A stretch of 64,000 bases of DNA from assembly GCA_910890315.1 (NCBI GenBank), contig CAJVGD010000006.1:434001-498000 (forward strand), written 5' to 3'. Under the pieces are notes generated by a model. It was not told the DNA's origin and did no database searches. It saw only the letters and a list, made by a program, of their open reading frames with translations. This document shows, piece after piece, positions 32,301 to 43,577 of this stretch. The DNA comes from Serendipita indica DSM 11827 (lineage: Eukaryota; Basidiomycota; Agaricomycetes; Sebacinales; Serendipitaceae). How positions within the stretch are numbered: position 1 is the first letter of the stretch; each line of letters starts with the position of its first letter. Made by a program: the position numbers and the translations under genes.

Positions 32301-35300
32301 GTGGTGGTCCTGTGTTACAGATCGCCACGGTTGCTCTAGAATCTCGGGGTATCGGCCAAACGAGAGCCATGCTAAAGTCTTCAGACAAGCTCCTTTCGGC
32401 AATGGCCAAGCGTGAGCTCATCCTGCCTATCCTCCTCCTTCTCGCGCAACAAAGTCAGTCATCCGTCTTCAAAATGGATTCTTCAGAAGCTGGTTTGAAG
32501 GGCATTGGTGCAATGTTTGACGATGTGAGTCTCGACCTCTTGACTTGCAAGAAAGATTGATCTCCCCATAGTTGAGAGGAGACTTTTTCCAGTTTGTTTC
32601 CTTTCTCTCGCCAGTATCGCTGTCTCAGAAATCGAGCGCCAACGAATCTCGAGACGCCTTTTTCAAGTCTCTCCCTTCGGTGGCGACCTTGGTTAATGAT
32701 TACGGAATCGAAGCCACGACAGTAATGTTCATTTGCCGTGCTGCAATCCAACGTACTATTGTCGTGCGTACATGCCGAGGCATCCTGACGGTTCCTAATT
32801 ATCCACAGGAGCAAGTTATGGCTTCATCCACAGAACGAAAGTCCAAACCTTCAGTCTCCAAAGAAGAGACGATACACGAGCCAGATCCCTTGTCTCAAAC
32901 TGAAGCATCCATTAAAACCGAGACCGTAGAAGGAGATGTCGTAATGCAGGTTGATACGAAGGAGGTGAGAATTCTAGTGGTACCACAGATTAAATTTAAT
33001 GAGGCCCGCAGACAGCAGACCTATGGCTTCCAGTTTTGCAGCCCTGGATCAGCTCGGTAGCTGAAATCCTCCCGCCTAGAGTCCACGAGGTTATGGGGTG
33101 TGTGAATCCTCCAGTTAATGACCAACGCTGATTCCAGACAGAGCTGCTTTCTTCGTAACCTTTTGGCAGCTCAGCCAATTTGAGATTACTCCGCTGGTGT
33201 CCCATTACAAGGAGCAACGGAACAAGCTCTCGAAGATGGTCGAAGAGCACGCTCGAAGAGATCCCGGCAAAGAAGGCTCAACGCGCGAGCGCATGAATTG
33301 GTTGGACAAAAAGGAACGAATTGAAGCCTTTAGAGACAATCTAGTCAGGGAGAGCAACGAACACTTGGAGGTGTACGCGGCCACCAAGAAGAGGCTCTCC
33401 CAAGAGCGCAAGCACTGGTTTGTCAACAGTTAGTATCACCAACAAGTTAAAGGCGATTCCTGACTGGTCTACAGATAAGCGTGGGAAACTGGAGCTCCTC
33501 GACTACATCGTTCAATACTGCATATTCCCTCGATCCCTTCTTTCCCCCATAGATGCGGAGTTTTCGGCAACTTTTATCAAGCTCTTACACAATCTTGGTA
33601 CAGTAGGCTTTTGGACACTCGGCTGCTACCGAAAGTGTGTTGGAGAGCAACTCCGTGGAATCATTTTTTCCTGCACTCAGAACGAAGCGAGGAACTTTGG
33701 TATGCAAAGTCGTTCCTCTCGATACGCTTCCTCACATTCTGTAGGTCGCTTCCTGCGCGTCGTATTCTCCGACCTCGGGATGTGGTTCAAAGATGAAAAG
33801 GCTTTTGTTGCGGATAGTAAAAAGGGTGACGCGAACTCACCCGGTTTCAGCGCCAAGGCCTCGGCAGTGGAGGTTTTGTCGTGGGCCGAATTCAAGCGGT
33901 TCCTGAAGAAACTCCATATGCAACTTGGCTCAGTGAGTATCCGAGGAGGGGTTGAACAAATTCTCACACGGCTTAGGTTATCGTCGCTTGCATCACAATG
34001 ACCAACCGAGAATTTATGCATGTCTCCAACGCAATTCTCGTTCTTAAGGAACTACTCCCAGTATTCCCAACGAATGCGGTTCACTCCAGCGTTGGTTCAT
34101 TCGTGGATGGAGCTATAAAGGATTTGCTTGATTCTGAAAAGCGTGGCGACATCAAAGTACTGGCAAGCTCCTATCAGGACAGTTGCGTAGAATCAAGAGC
34201 AGGTGGGAGACCCCGGAAGCCTCATCAGCCACAGATGTGAGTCTAAGCTGTTCACACCGATCTCCAACTAACTTACCCACGAGTCCAAGTCCTCCCAACA
34301 AGTCAACACAAGTGCTTCTCAGACCAGTGAGGCCAAAAATCCGTCCTCTACATCTCAATCAGATGCCCGAGACTCGACGACACAGAACGCACCAATCACC
34401 CACCCTTTACCGGCAAATCCGATGGCACAAGCTTCCGACCAGCCATCTACAGAAATCAAGTAAACCGAAATATTCCCCTTTTATTAATATCTCATCCGTC
34501 CACAGGCTTCCCAAGCGACCAGATATCGTGAAGCGTATCAACCGTGAAGAAGGACACTCTACCGCCGATGAGTCACAATCAACTGCCGCAACTGATGCAG
34601 TCGACAAGCCGGCTTCTGCTATCAGGGTCTCTGAGAGCACCGATCCAATGCCTCGGGGAAGCCCTCGCCCACCAAATGGCCCTGTAGGACCAGGGCATAG
34701 AGACATACCGTCTGGTCCAAGAGGCACACGGGGCCATCGCTTAACAGAAGACCCGAGCTCGCGTCCGCCACCTGCAGCTTCAATGGCTCCTCCAAGGGTT
34801 CCTAGTCATACCCATTCATCTCAAGAAGCGCGAACGTCTGCATTGCAGCAAGCGGATCGAGGCCGCAATCAATCAGATGGAGACAAGGAATTGGGCCCAA
34901 GTGACCGTAGACCACCAGTTGACTCGCGAAGGCCCGATGCGCCATCTCGAGAAGGAACTCGTCGTCGCTCACCCTCACCTGGAAGGTCAGGTGCTGATGA
35001 TGCACGCCGTCGCGAAGATGAACGTCGGAAGGACGAGAAGCGGTCGGATAGAGATAGACGGAGCGACAGGGAGCACCGCGAGCGCCGGGAGTCTGCTCGA
35101 ATACCTAGGAGTGATGAAGCCAGTTCTCCTCATCGAGAAGAGAGTCGAAAACGGACGCGCGACGCTGGTGAAAAGGATGTGAGTGCTTTGTCGCTGCTGT
35201 GGCTTGGATGCTAAACAATTCAGCCTTCTGACCGTGACTCCAAACGGACAAATCGAGAGCGTGAAAGGAGGGAACGGCATCGAGATGAACGTGATGACCG

Positions 35301-35870
35301 CCGACACGACAAAGACAAGCACAGAGACAAGGATCGTGGTCGGGAGTCAAAGCATAAGCACGGCAGCAGCTCGACTGGGGCATCACCAAATGATCCCGAA
35401 AGGGAGGCAGCGCGATCATCTGCGCCATCTGCACCTCGTGCAGGTCTCATCTCCGAGGAAGCCAAGCGATCCATACTTAATGCCACGGCAGAACCACCAC
35501 GGAGAGATCGTGATAGAGAAAAGACTGACTCGTATAACAGACCGCTAGGCGGTCTTTCGAGCATCGGAAGCTCTCGAGGGCCCGGTCACTCTCAACGACG
35601 TGAAGAACGTGGCCAAGATAATCTTCAACCGCCTTCACTCAGTCGGAGCCTCGTGTCTCGTATCGAGTCCCCTCGCGTTGACTCGTCAGCCCCGAACAGA
35701 CCTAGTGGCGACTATTCCCGAGACGGTGGTCATATCTCTGACCGGGAAAATGGCAGAAAACGTGGACCTAGTGCGTAGATTAGTACCTCTATCTCATCCC
35801 GTTTGACCCTTTGACAGTCGAGGACAATTCCGGTGGTCCAGCAAAACGCCCACGAAGAGATGGGCCATGA
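29378..35870 (+). CDS. THO2: THO complex subunit 2 (mRNA export)
   Basis: Largest subunit of the THO complex, which couples transcription to mRNA export in the nucleus. The chosen start reads MPGEEKVKVQANNLALASMA; an upstream exon cannot be excluded. Diagnostic blocks: FSLQQLKELCTQPERIDDLR; NLLREQSEGYSKFTVELCTS; AGYFDLDPTRMLDLILDVFS; AQLLGFKFSHYAV; HRDLAIALLSIGALRPAVAI; WPILQRLEIQQRWAIYAEWF; WFVNS just before a short intron at about 33430. The last third is a long charged, Arg/Asp/Ser-rich tail (REDERRKDEKRSDRDRRSDR) common in THOC2, ending GPAKRPRRDGP at TGA 35868-35870. About 6.5 kb with many introns and roughly 1,900 residues. Convergent with GTP cyclohydrolase I, 105 bp away. Confidence 0.93.
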
Positions 35871-35975
35871 TCGCGTTTATTCACCAACCCTATCTTTTCT
35901 CCTCTTTGAAATCCGCTATATTCCTCGCTGTAATGCATATCGTGGATCAGAAAGATTTCTACCGGCCTCATCTCT

Positions 35976-37009
35976 TTAGATTCGGCTCGGAGAGCGAATG
36001 AGAGTCAAGAATTCCTCCCTTGTTTTCTGCCTTGTTCGGAATGCGCCCAACATTGTCGAGGTTACCGTCGTCGAGCCTGGTTTTTGCACACCGCGCATAG
36101 TCATGCACAGGTGACTGTTCAAACCCGTTCAGCATATCTCTTGATTACCTAAAGGCCTGACTTACGTCGCTTCCATTACCACGGCCACCCCTTGTGGTTT
36201 GATCGCTTCTTGTACGGCAATGGCAACCTGGCGGGTGAGACGCTCCTGAACCTGTAGTCTTCGACTAAAGGTCTCAGCTATTCGTGCAAGCTTTGAGAGC
36301 CCCAGCACTAGTTTGTTTGGAATATAGCCAATAGAGATCTAGAAGTGGTGAGTACAGCGATTATGAACAAGAAGGCTTGTACCTTGCCGGTAAATGGTAC
36401 CAGATGATGCTCGCATAGGCTGAATACGTCTATGTCTCGCACTATTACCATCTCGTCGTGATCCTCTGCGAATATTGCATCGTTGATTACGTCTTGTCGC
36501 TGTCAATAGATGAAAGAGCTTGGTTGAAAGCACGAACCGGAGAGGCGCTCCTCGTATCCTCTTGTCATCCACATTAATGCCTGCGCATACCGCGCGGGGG
36601 TACGCTGCAATCCCTCACGATCCGGATCTTCGCCAATGCATTCGAGCAGCGTCCGGACCGCTGCTGCCAATTTTGCCTCTCGCTGGAGGCGTTCCTCTTG
36701 GGTGGAGTGTAGCCGTGAAAGTGTCGATTTTGCTAACAATCGATCAATACGTTCTCTATCGGCTGCAAAGGGTAAAGACCTGGCCAACCGAGTCCATATT
36801 GATCTGGAATCGGACTCGAATGCTCTTGCTTCTTCGTCCTGGATAATTTGTGGTGTGCTCAAGCCAGACTTGGGACGGAATCCCAGTCCCTCGCGGTACT
36901 GAGCGGGTAAAGCAGATGCCCCTGGTCCACTAGCAGCTTCAGACAGCTTTAGACTGAGTTCTTTGGTAACATTTTCCACCTCTGAGATGTCGGGGTTAGT
37001 GTTTTGCAT
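35976..37009 (-). CDS. FOL2: GTP cyclohydrolase I
   Basis: Makes 7,8-dihydroneopterin triphosphate from GTP, the first step to folate and tetrahydrobiopterin. N-terminal exon ends [20 protein letters not shown] and [19 protein letters not shown], then [20 protein letters not shown], then the zinc and active-site block [14 protein letters not shown] (Cys and His ligands present). Later exons: [40 protein letters not shown], and [19 protein letters not shown] (third zinc ligand Cys present). Ends [10 protein letters not shown] with TAA at 35978-35976. The start is set at [14 protein letters not shown] (37009); an earlier in-frame ATG at 37129 would extend the protein by 40 residues. The enzyme core is complete. 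Confidence 0.94.
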
Positions 37010-37144
37010 CGTACAGCTGGGTGGCGGAAGAGGAAGCGACTGAAAAACTGACACCACCGGCGCTTCGGCCGGATTCACGGGAATGCAGGTAATCGAGAAA
37101 GGTAGGCTGCTATTGAGGGCAGAGTACATATGAAAGTCCCGAGT

Positions 37145-38128
37145 CTAATAAAATGCAACAGTATGTAAAAGTGAATGAGGGTGGGTGGCGAGCTGCCGCT
37201 GGACGATGCCGTCCATCTCCTCGTCAAGATCGTCAGCATTGGATATCTATGGGTGCAGTCAGTTTACTACCGACGTTAGGCGCGTCTACCTACTGCTGCT
37301 GCAAGGTCGAGCATAGCTTGACCGGCGATGAGAGCCTCTTCATGGTTATCCTTGATCTCCACGTTAATTATATGAACCGAGCGGTTCGATTCTCCTCCCT
37401 TTTGCAGCAGATCTGCGGACACGTAAGACCAAACTTCACCGATAAATGGAGGCCGTACCGTCACATACAGCATCAAAGCAACGTTCTTCGCACGTGATAA
37501 CTACGTCGACCACTTTTCGAGTATCCGCCCATCGTTGAGGCGCCGTCTTGATATTCCGATTCCGATCCAGCATCTGGAGAAGTCCATTCTGCTCGTAACT
37601 AGACAACGTCAACTTGACATACAACGAAGATTTGATACGTACAGTGCAGGATCCTGACGATGTAAGTCTTCCCACATCTTCTGATACGGAGTTCCGAATT
37701 GGTACACATTTGGTGTGTCAACAGTTCTCCCTGGAAGGCGCACTAGGGATCCAGTTCCTGCTGAAATAACATCATAACCGGCTTTTCTGTATACATGTTA
37801 GAGTGTAGCCCATAGCCCAGATTCGGTCACGCACAACAACACGTTGTGTCCTTCCATGGAGCGATTCTACCAGTTATGAGAGGATATAACTCTGGTATCA
37901 AAGAATAAATACCTGGTTACTTGCACAAACGACGCAGAAAACAGGTCGTCTTTTCTGTGTCCGCTTTGAAAGCCCATTTACAATAGAGGCGCCGTCTTTG
38001 CCGGCATTTGATACACCCTGCGAGTGGTTCGTATCCGAGTTTTGTTGCTCTACAGGAGCTGCTGCGGCCGGGGGAGGCGCACGCCTGGGATCTCGACGTC
38101 GCGGATCCATAACGCCTACTTGAAACAT
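37145..38128 (-). CDS. SSU72: RNA polymerase II CTD phosphatase Ssu72
   Basis: Ser5-specific phosphatase of the polymerase II C-terminal domain, part of the cleavage and polyadenylation factor. The low-molecular-weight phosphatase signature CX5R is CASNQNR, split by an intron after CASNQ; the next exon begins [11 protein letters not shown]. Later exons read [73 protein letters not shown], and [20 protein letters not shown]. The end [10 protein letters not shown] is the conserved terminus. The N-terminal 60 residues are Pro/Ala-rich ([16 protein letters not shown]), an extension absent in yeast. The start could be 38128 (chosen) or 38110. Stop at 37145 lies only 16 bp from the upstream in-frame ATG of GTP cyclohydrolase I. 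Confidence 0.94.
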
Positions 38129-38137
38129 TTTGAAGTT

Positions 38138-38387
38138 CTAGTCAGAGACCAGCCCACGAAGATTTACTGTTGGACCAATTCTCAGAAGTACCTGTATGTT
38201 CTTCGTGCCGACCCAGCCTATGCTTACTAGAAGCGCGCTGCCTTGGGCAGATGAATACATGCGGGTCGTTCGAGATACCACCTCTTCGTCTTCATAGGTT
38301 GCATAGAGATTAGAGACCACGAGGCTTACCTATAATGTACTGATACAAAGGCAGGAAGCGAAGAACCGCATCCACCTGTAACCTCAT
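38138..38387 (-). CDS. possible small protein upstream of SSU72
   Basis: An ATG at 38387 gives MRLQVDAVLRFLPLYQYIIG, followed by a consensus donor GTAAGC. Splicing a 40-bp intron to the AG before ACGAAGAGG continues DEEVVSRTTRMYSSAQGSAL and ends NLRGLVSD at 38140-38138, only ten bases before the SSU72 start. About 70 residues, partly hydrophobic. No family is recognised. It may instead be a leader of SSU72 or chance. The rest of the gap from 38129 to 38478 shows nothing else. Confidence 0.25.
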
Positions 38388-38478
38388 TCGGGACAAAAGA
38401 GAACCGAAGAAAGTGACGAGAGATGAAAATTCGAAATATACAATATGGTACATATTGCCTCCTAAGTACGCGAAGTGG

Positions 38479-40566
38479 CTATTGTCCTGCCTTCTCGTCT
38501 TCTTCAACCGAGGTCTTCCTATACTTGATGATGCGGATCACCAGACCGATGAGCGCAAATAGAACCACCACGCCCCAGATGCAGATGAAAAGCGCGAAGA
38601 CGATGCGCTCCTTTCGCACCGCGGCCTCGTACGCGTCGACGACTTTCTGCAGAATCGACTTTGCACCACCAATCGCTGCATCACCCCCAGCTGTTGCAGC
38701 GCCTTCGACTGTGCGCGCGATATCCGCCACGTCTGACGCAGCCAGTTGAATCCTTGAGGCGTCAACGTGTGGGAGTCGGATATGGAGATTGTTCTTCATC
38801 CAAGTCACAGCATCACCGATCCTGTACACTTGATCTCCCAGGACCTTTTGGATGAGGGTGTTGCCGACCGACTCAAACATGGTGCCCTTGAACGCGTTGC
38901 GCACACCGCTTTCGATATCTCCATAGAGGCGCACTACTGTCTGATTCACGTTTCCTGCAGCGTCGACTGCGGACCCAAAGACTTTGTTATTAATGTCCCC
39001 AGAGACATTTTCCATCCAACTATTGACGGCGGATGCATACTTTTGGCTGTCGGTGCTGATCGCATCTTCAATCTCGCCAGTAATCTTTTGTGTCCAATTG
39101 CCTGCAGATCCAATTGCATGCGCAATTTCGTCATCTACATTATCCAATGCGTTGAAGGCGCGACGGAAAAGGGCATCTTGGATGGAGACGGCGATCAGTC
39201 CCAAGATTCCAATAAGGAGACAGAGAAGTGCCGGAGGGTACGTGATATAGGCAAAGAACCACGAAATGTTGCTCACTCCGGTGCGCGGAAGTCGCACGGA
39301 GCGACGGACTCGGGACAGGGCGTAGGTCATGTATCCGTGCTCCAGCTGATAACGGAGCAGCATGACGTTTCTTGGCGTCAGTTCGACGAGTGGTGCGTCA
39401 AGATCATCGTCGGTCGGTTGCACCGTCCCGTCTGTAACACGCTTCTCGTCGTTTGTAGAAGGTAATGCGGACCACTCGCTTTGGATGCCCTTGACAGCAG
39501 CCTGGAGCTTGCCCCACGCGTAGATTTCCCAGAGGATACTGCATAAGAGCAGTAAACCGAAGAGAATGGCAAAGCCGATGGTGACCCATTTCAGTGGGTC
39601 GAGCATATACCCTCCGAATTTGTCCACCCAGCTCAGATCGATATCGTCGCAAAAGTGGACTGAACGAGGATCGGGAAGAGGAAGAAGATCGGCCTTTAAC
39701 ACGTCATTTTCGACGTTTATGAGGTGTTGTTGACCTCTGTTCGCACATTGGCAAACGGCTGTGAGACGAGGCCAGAAAGCGACTTTTGCAGATCGTCGAG
39801 GGTGGGCAAGGAACTTTGAATGGCGGTAATTTGGGAGCTAATCGGATCCGGAATGTTGACATTCTGCAGCGAAGAGGTCGGTACGTTGAGCTGTGGGATG
39901 TTGATGCTGAGGACAGCGCTAGCTGCGCTGATGGCGCCGTTGATCCCATTCTGAGCTGCACTGACCGCTGAACCCACACCATTTGCGAGCGAGGTAAGAG
40001 CGCTGTTGATAGAAGTTGTGACCTGAGACCGATGAGGATTCAGGAACATGGTCGGAGGGACAATCGCACCGTCACAATGGCATTCAAGCTGCCGAGAACA
40101 AACACTTTGAACATTCCGACGTATATAGTCTTGAATTTATCTACGAAGAAGGCAATAATGTTGTCCAGGGTGGTCAGACTGATCTCTGGTCAGTCGTCTG
40201 GGCCGTAAGAAAGTGGAATAAAGCATACCAGAGGAGAGCACCCTTTCGTGCCGCTTCGACGGTGTTTGTAGCCACTTCGACCATGCCTTCATTGAGCTGG
40301 GTTGCTATCCATCGGACAGCACTGACGGCGACGCTTGCGGCGCGTTGAGCAGCTAGACAGCTCGCGAGGATGAATTCCTTTGCATCCCCGATAAGACGAT
40401 GGGCTGAGAGCCACGTGAGATAGAGTCGGATCGTCACAAAAGCAGTTGCGATAACAGGTAATGCGAACGGTGCTAGCGTCAGGCGGTGGGGAAGAGTGAG
40501 ATAGGGGCCCAAATGATCTGGACGAGGCTCTGGATTTCCAACGACGGGGCCCTTTCCTGGAGCCAT
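38479..40566 (-). CDS. PRM1: PRM1-type plasma-membrane fusion protein, copy A
   Basis: Prm1 family proteins help merge plasma membranes of mating or fusing fungal cells. The first exon reads GPYLTLPHRLTLAPFALPVI and ATAFVTIRLYLTWLSAHRLI, the conserved start with the first membrane span. The middle holds VTTSINSALTSLANGVGSAV, NVNIPDPISSQITAIQSSLP, then after a 41-bp intron ADLLPLPDPRSVHFCDDIDL, WVTIGFAILFGLLLLCSILW (span), YPPALLCLLIGILGLIAVSI (span) and NWTQKITGEIEDAISTDSQK. The end has IVFALFICIWGVVVLFALIG (span). Several N-glycosylation sites lie in the outer loop (NWT, NVS, NQT). Stop at 38481-38479. Head-to-head with a second family member, 427 bp away. Confidence 0.82.
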
Positions 40567-40993
40567 GGACGTACTGCCTTGTTGAGTGTGAGTTGAGGAG
40601 CGTCAAACGAGACGATTTTCGCACTCTGTGTTGTTGACGTCGTGTTGAACAGCGTCGGACGAGATGATTTCGCGCTTTGGTGAACTGAAACTCGTCTAGA
40701 CTCTTGCAAACACTGTCCAACTTTTTATATCTCGGGCGTAGGGGAGCAGTAAGGTGCCCCGGGGGAGGCACCAAACAAACCCGGTCCGTCCTCCTGAATT
40801 AACCTTTCGGGACTTTGGACAGTCCCGGTCAACGGTAGGCAATTTTAGGGTCACCTGACATAATCCGGGGTGGAAAGGCAGAGCGCTCAGGCAGCCACTT
40901 CAAAAGGCCCTTCGTCCTCTTGGACCCAACTCCCACTGTTATATCTGGATCTGTCGTCGGTCGGGCCCAGAATCCTCAACAACATCGACGAAA
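40567..40993. promoter_or_regulatory. shared divergent promoter of the two PRM1-type genes
   Basis: Lies between starts at 40566 (minus) and 40994 (plus). On the minus strand GATATAAAAAGTTGG at about 40716-40730 is a good TATA-box candidate for copy A. A perfect 6-bp inverted repeat (40753-40772) lies just beyond it. An imperfect direct repeat is visible at about 40602-40678: ACGAGACGATTTTCGCACT and ACGAGATGATTTCGCGCTT. Confidence 0.4.
40753..40772. repeat. inverted repeat in the PRM1 promoter
   Basis: GGTGCC and GGCACC flank an 8-bp GC-rich spacer, giving a compact palindrome. It could bind a dimeric regulator, but a 6-bp arm can also arise by chance. Confidence 0.3.
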
Positions 40994-43504
40994 ATGCCAA
41001 AGGTTATGCGCTGGGACGGTCCTCCACCCTACCTCGGTCCTTGGGAGCTCATCAGTCTCGCCTGGGTGCGCTCTTCGACCCTCAGGTACTATTTCTGACT
41101 CTATAGTATAGATTCGGGCATCTATAATTGCTCTACTAATCATCGGCTTTGCTTTGTGGATTGGCGCTACGACTGCTGTTGAAGGCATTCAAGACGCGAA
41201 AAATGCCCTCACAGAGGCATGCCAGGCGTCGGAAAAGGTGGCCACGGTTGCAGCGAATCTACCCAACTATGCGGCCGAGATCGTCAATGACCAAATCAAC
41301 GCTGCAATCATCGATAGTATTCAGGCCGCCCACAAGGCACTAGAACTACTGTAAGCACCCTTTTCCGAAGCTTGTTGTCAGCCCATTGTATTGACGCGTC
41401 ATAGACTAGAAGCGATGACGGCAATTGTTCGATACTTCCTACAGGTTGTCAACGGAATTATCACGTTTGTCGTACGTCCTTCAAAGCGTTGTGAATTTCT
41501 CTCACATTTTACAGTTTCAGTTCATTATTGGTGGAATTCTCTCGGTCATTGCAGACTTTACGGCAGCGGCAAGTCGCGCAATAAGACTTTCCAACGTTTA
41601 TTAAAGTTTTATAGGCCCAGCGATACCTGAACACTGTGGTGGGCGGCATCGCAGATGGAATACAGTCTTCCATCAACAACACGGTTTCTGGAGTCAATAG
41701 CGCGATTGATGTGGCAAAGTTCGTATAATGGCTTCAACGCGAGTACCTAAGATCTAACCTCCCAAACAGCCGTGCCATTTCATCGTATAACAGCATCCCC
41801 TTTGTGCCCGACATTTCTCTCATCAGCCATGTCTCCATCAACTTTGATGTCTCGCAAATCCGCAATTTTCAAGTGCCAAACACCGTCTCGAGCTCCATCA
41901 CGGCTCTGAGCAGTCGTCTGCCCAACCTTGATTCGCTTATCAACAGCATAGATACCACAATTGGTGGTCCTGTCCAAGCACTGGAACGGGACATGAATGC
42001 GACATTTGCCAATATCACTGTGCCAAACGTCAATATCACGCTGCCGCAAGTTGGTGCTGTGCAGTATTGCAACAAACTAAACGTTGGATTTCTTGACGAG
42101 CTGGGAAACGACATCCTCTGGGCAATGCATGTCGGACTAGGCATATTGGCTGGCCTAGCCCTCATCATTTTCCTCGCCCATGCGTTTTTCATTTGGATCA
42201 TGTGGCGAATCCAGCTTCGAGGGGACGCTAGCGCCAGTGCGTTCTGGTCCCAGGCAGGGACGACGACAAAAACGACAACAGTAGCAGCAGCAGCTCCTCC
42301 TATGTCGGAGAAGAAGCCCGAGGGAGTCCACGAAGAGCCAGAAGCAAGCACTTCGAAAACTCCAGCCTCGACCTACCCAGTCATTCCCCTCACACGTCAT
42401 AACATTCTCGCCTTGGACAACCCATTCTCGACATGGGCCGCTGCCAAAGTCTTGTCCTTTTTCTCCTTCCTGCACCCGTCTCAGGTTGCACACGACAGAC
42501 TGGCATGGCTATTTGCCTATATCTTTTCCATTCATCCACTCATCTGCTTCGTCATTGGTCTTTTTGGAGTCGTCGCCCTCGCACTCCAATTGATTCTCAT
42601 CAATATCGTTCGAGGACGCATTAATCGTGAGGTTGGAAAGATCATCGACGATGTTGTGGACGCAGTTGGAGGTGCTGTCAATGCGCTCATATCCAATGTG
42701 GGAGGAGAGGTCGCTTCGGGGCTCAATACTGCTCTCGGTGGAATCGATACGGCAATCAATCAGGATCTCAACGGATGGATTTCCACTGCCGTAGGAACAT
42801 ATGCCAATGCGATGCGCTCATTCTACACGACACTCACAAATGGTATCACAAACACCTTTTCGGGCTCGTTCCTCGAGACGCCGATGAGGGCTTTGGTGCA
42901 GACCATTGTCGGCGATCAGGCAACGGGACTTTCCGACGCACAGACCTATCTCCAACAGAATCTCCACATCTCCGTGCCACGTATCAACTCCAAAGTCTTT
43001 TTGATTTCCAACGGAACGCTGGACGAGATTTCCGACACACTCGCCAGAGCGGCAATCGGAGGCAACGGAAACCAAGGCGTGTTTGGACTCATCTTTGATC
43101 GGTACACCCAACTTCTCAAGAACCTAATGGTCCTTTTTGGAGGATTGCTTGCTATATGGGCCTTTATTGTCCTCATGGGCCTCGTGATTCTCCTGATGGA
43201 CATCATTCGGCATCCGCATGCGGGAAAAGTGGCGACAAAAGAAGAAGAGGCGACTACGCAACCAGAGATAAGCGAGAAGGCTCCTGTGAAGAAGGAGACT
43301 GAGGAGCCCATAGCTGAGAGGGATGTAGGGGCAGCGGCTACTGGGGAGTCACCAGCGCCTATCAAACAGGAGAACGACGTAGAAACTGGCGGAGCTGGTC
43401 CTACCACCTCTGCACCAGCTGCGGATCCTCCGGTCACAAAGAGCTCTGGAAAGGGGTTACGACGATTCTTGCCATTCCTCTCTCATAACGCTCGAACTGA
43501 ATGA
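40994..43504 (+). CDS. PRM1: PRM1-type plasma-membrane fusion protein, copy B
   Basis: Paralog of copy A on the other strand. The first exon reads MPKVMRWDGPPPYLGPWELI and SLAW; a 46-bp intron follows, then IRASIIALLIIGFALWIGAT (span) and EGIQDAKNALTEACQASEKV. Further exons: LEAMTAIVRYFLQVVNGIIT, FQFIIGGILSVIADFTA, LNTVVGGIADGIQSSINNTV. The large last exon from about 41770 has ITALSSRLPNLDSLINSIDT, VQYCNKLNVGFLDELGNDIL, the span GLGILAGLALIIFLAHAFFI, the span SIHPLICFVIGLFGVVALAL, and the span LLAIWAFIVLMGLVILLMDI. A charged C-terminal tail of about 100 residues follows. It is longer than copy A at the tail. Both copies keep the LPNLDSL/LPTLDDL block and the outer-loop pattern. Two paralogs side by side are not typical. 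Confidence 0.82.
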
Positions 43505-43577
43505 TCTAATCGCTTCAAGTGTATATAGGACTTTTGTACCATGGAATAAGTTTATACTTTGGAGAATCAGAATATTA

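Noticed and set aside
37381-37420. GGTTCGATTC box resembling a tRNA T-loop
   Set aside because: It lies inside an SSU72 exon and no acceptor stem or anticodon arm can be formed around it.
38767-39465. 232-codon plus-strand frame
   Set aside because: Antisense to PRM1 copy A, whose own strand has clear membrane segments and family blocks.
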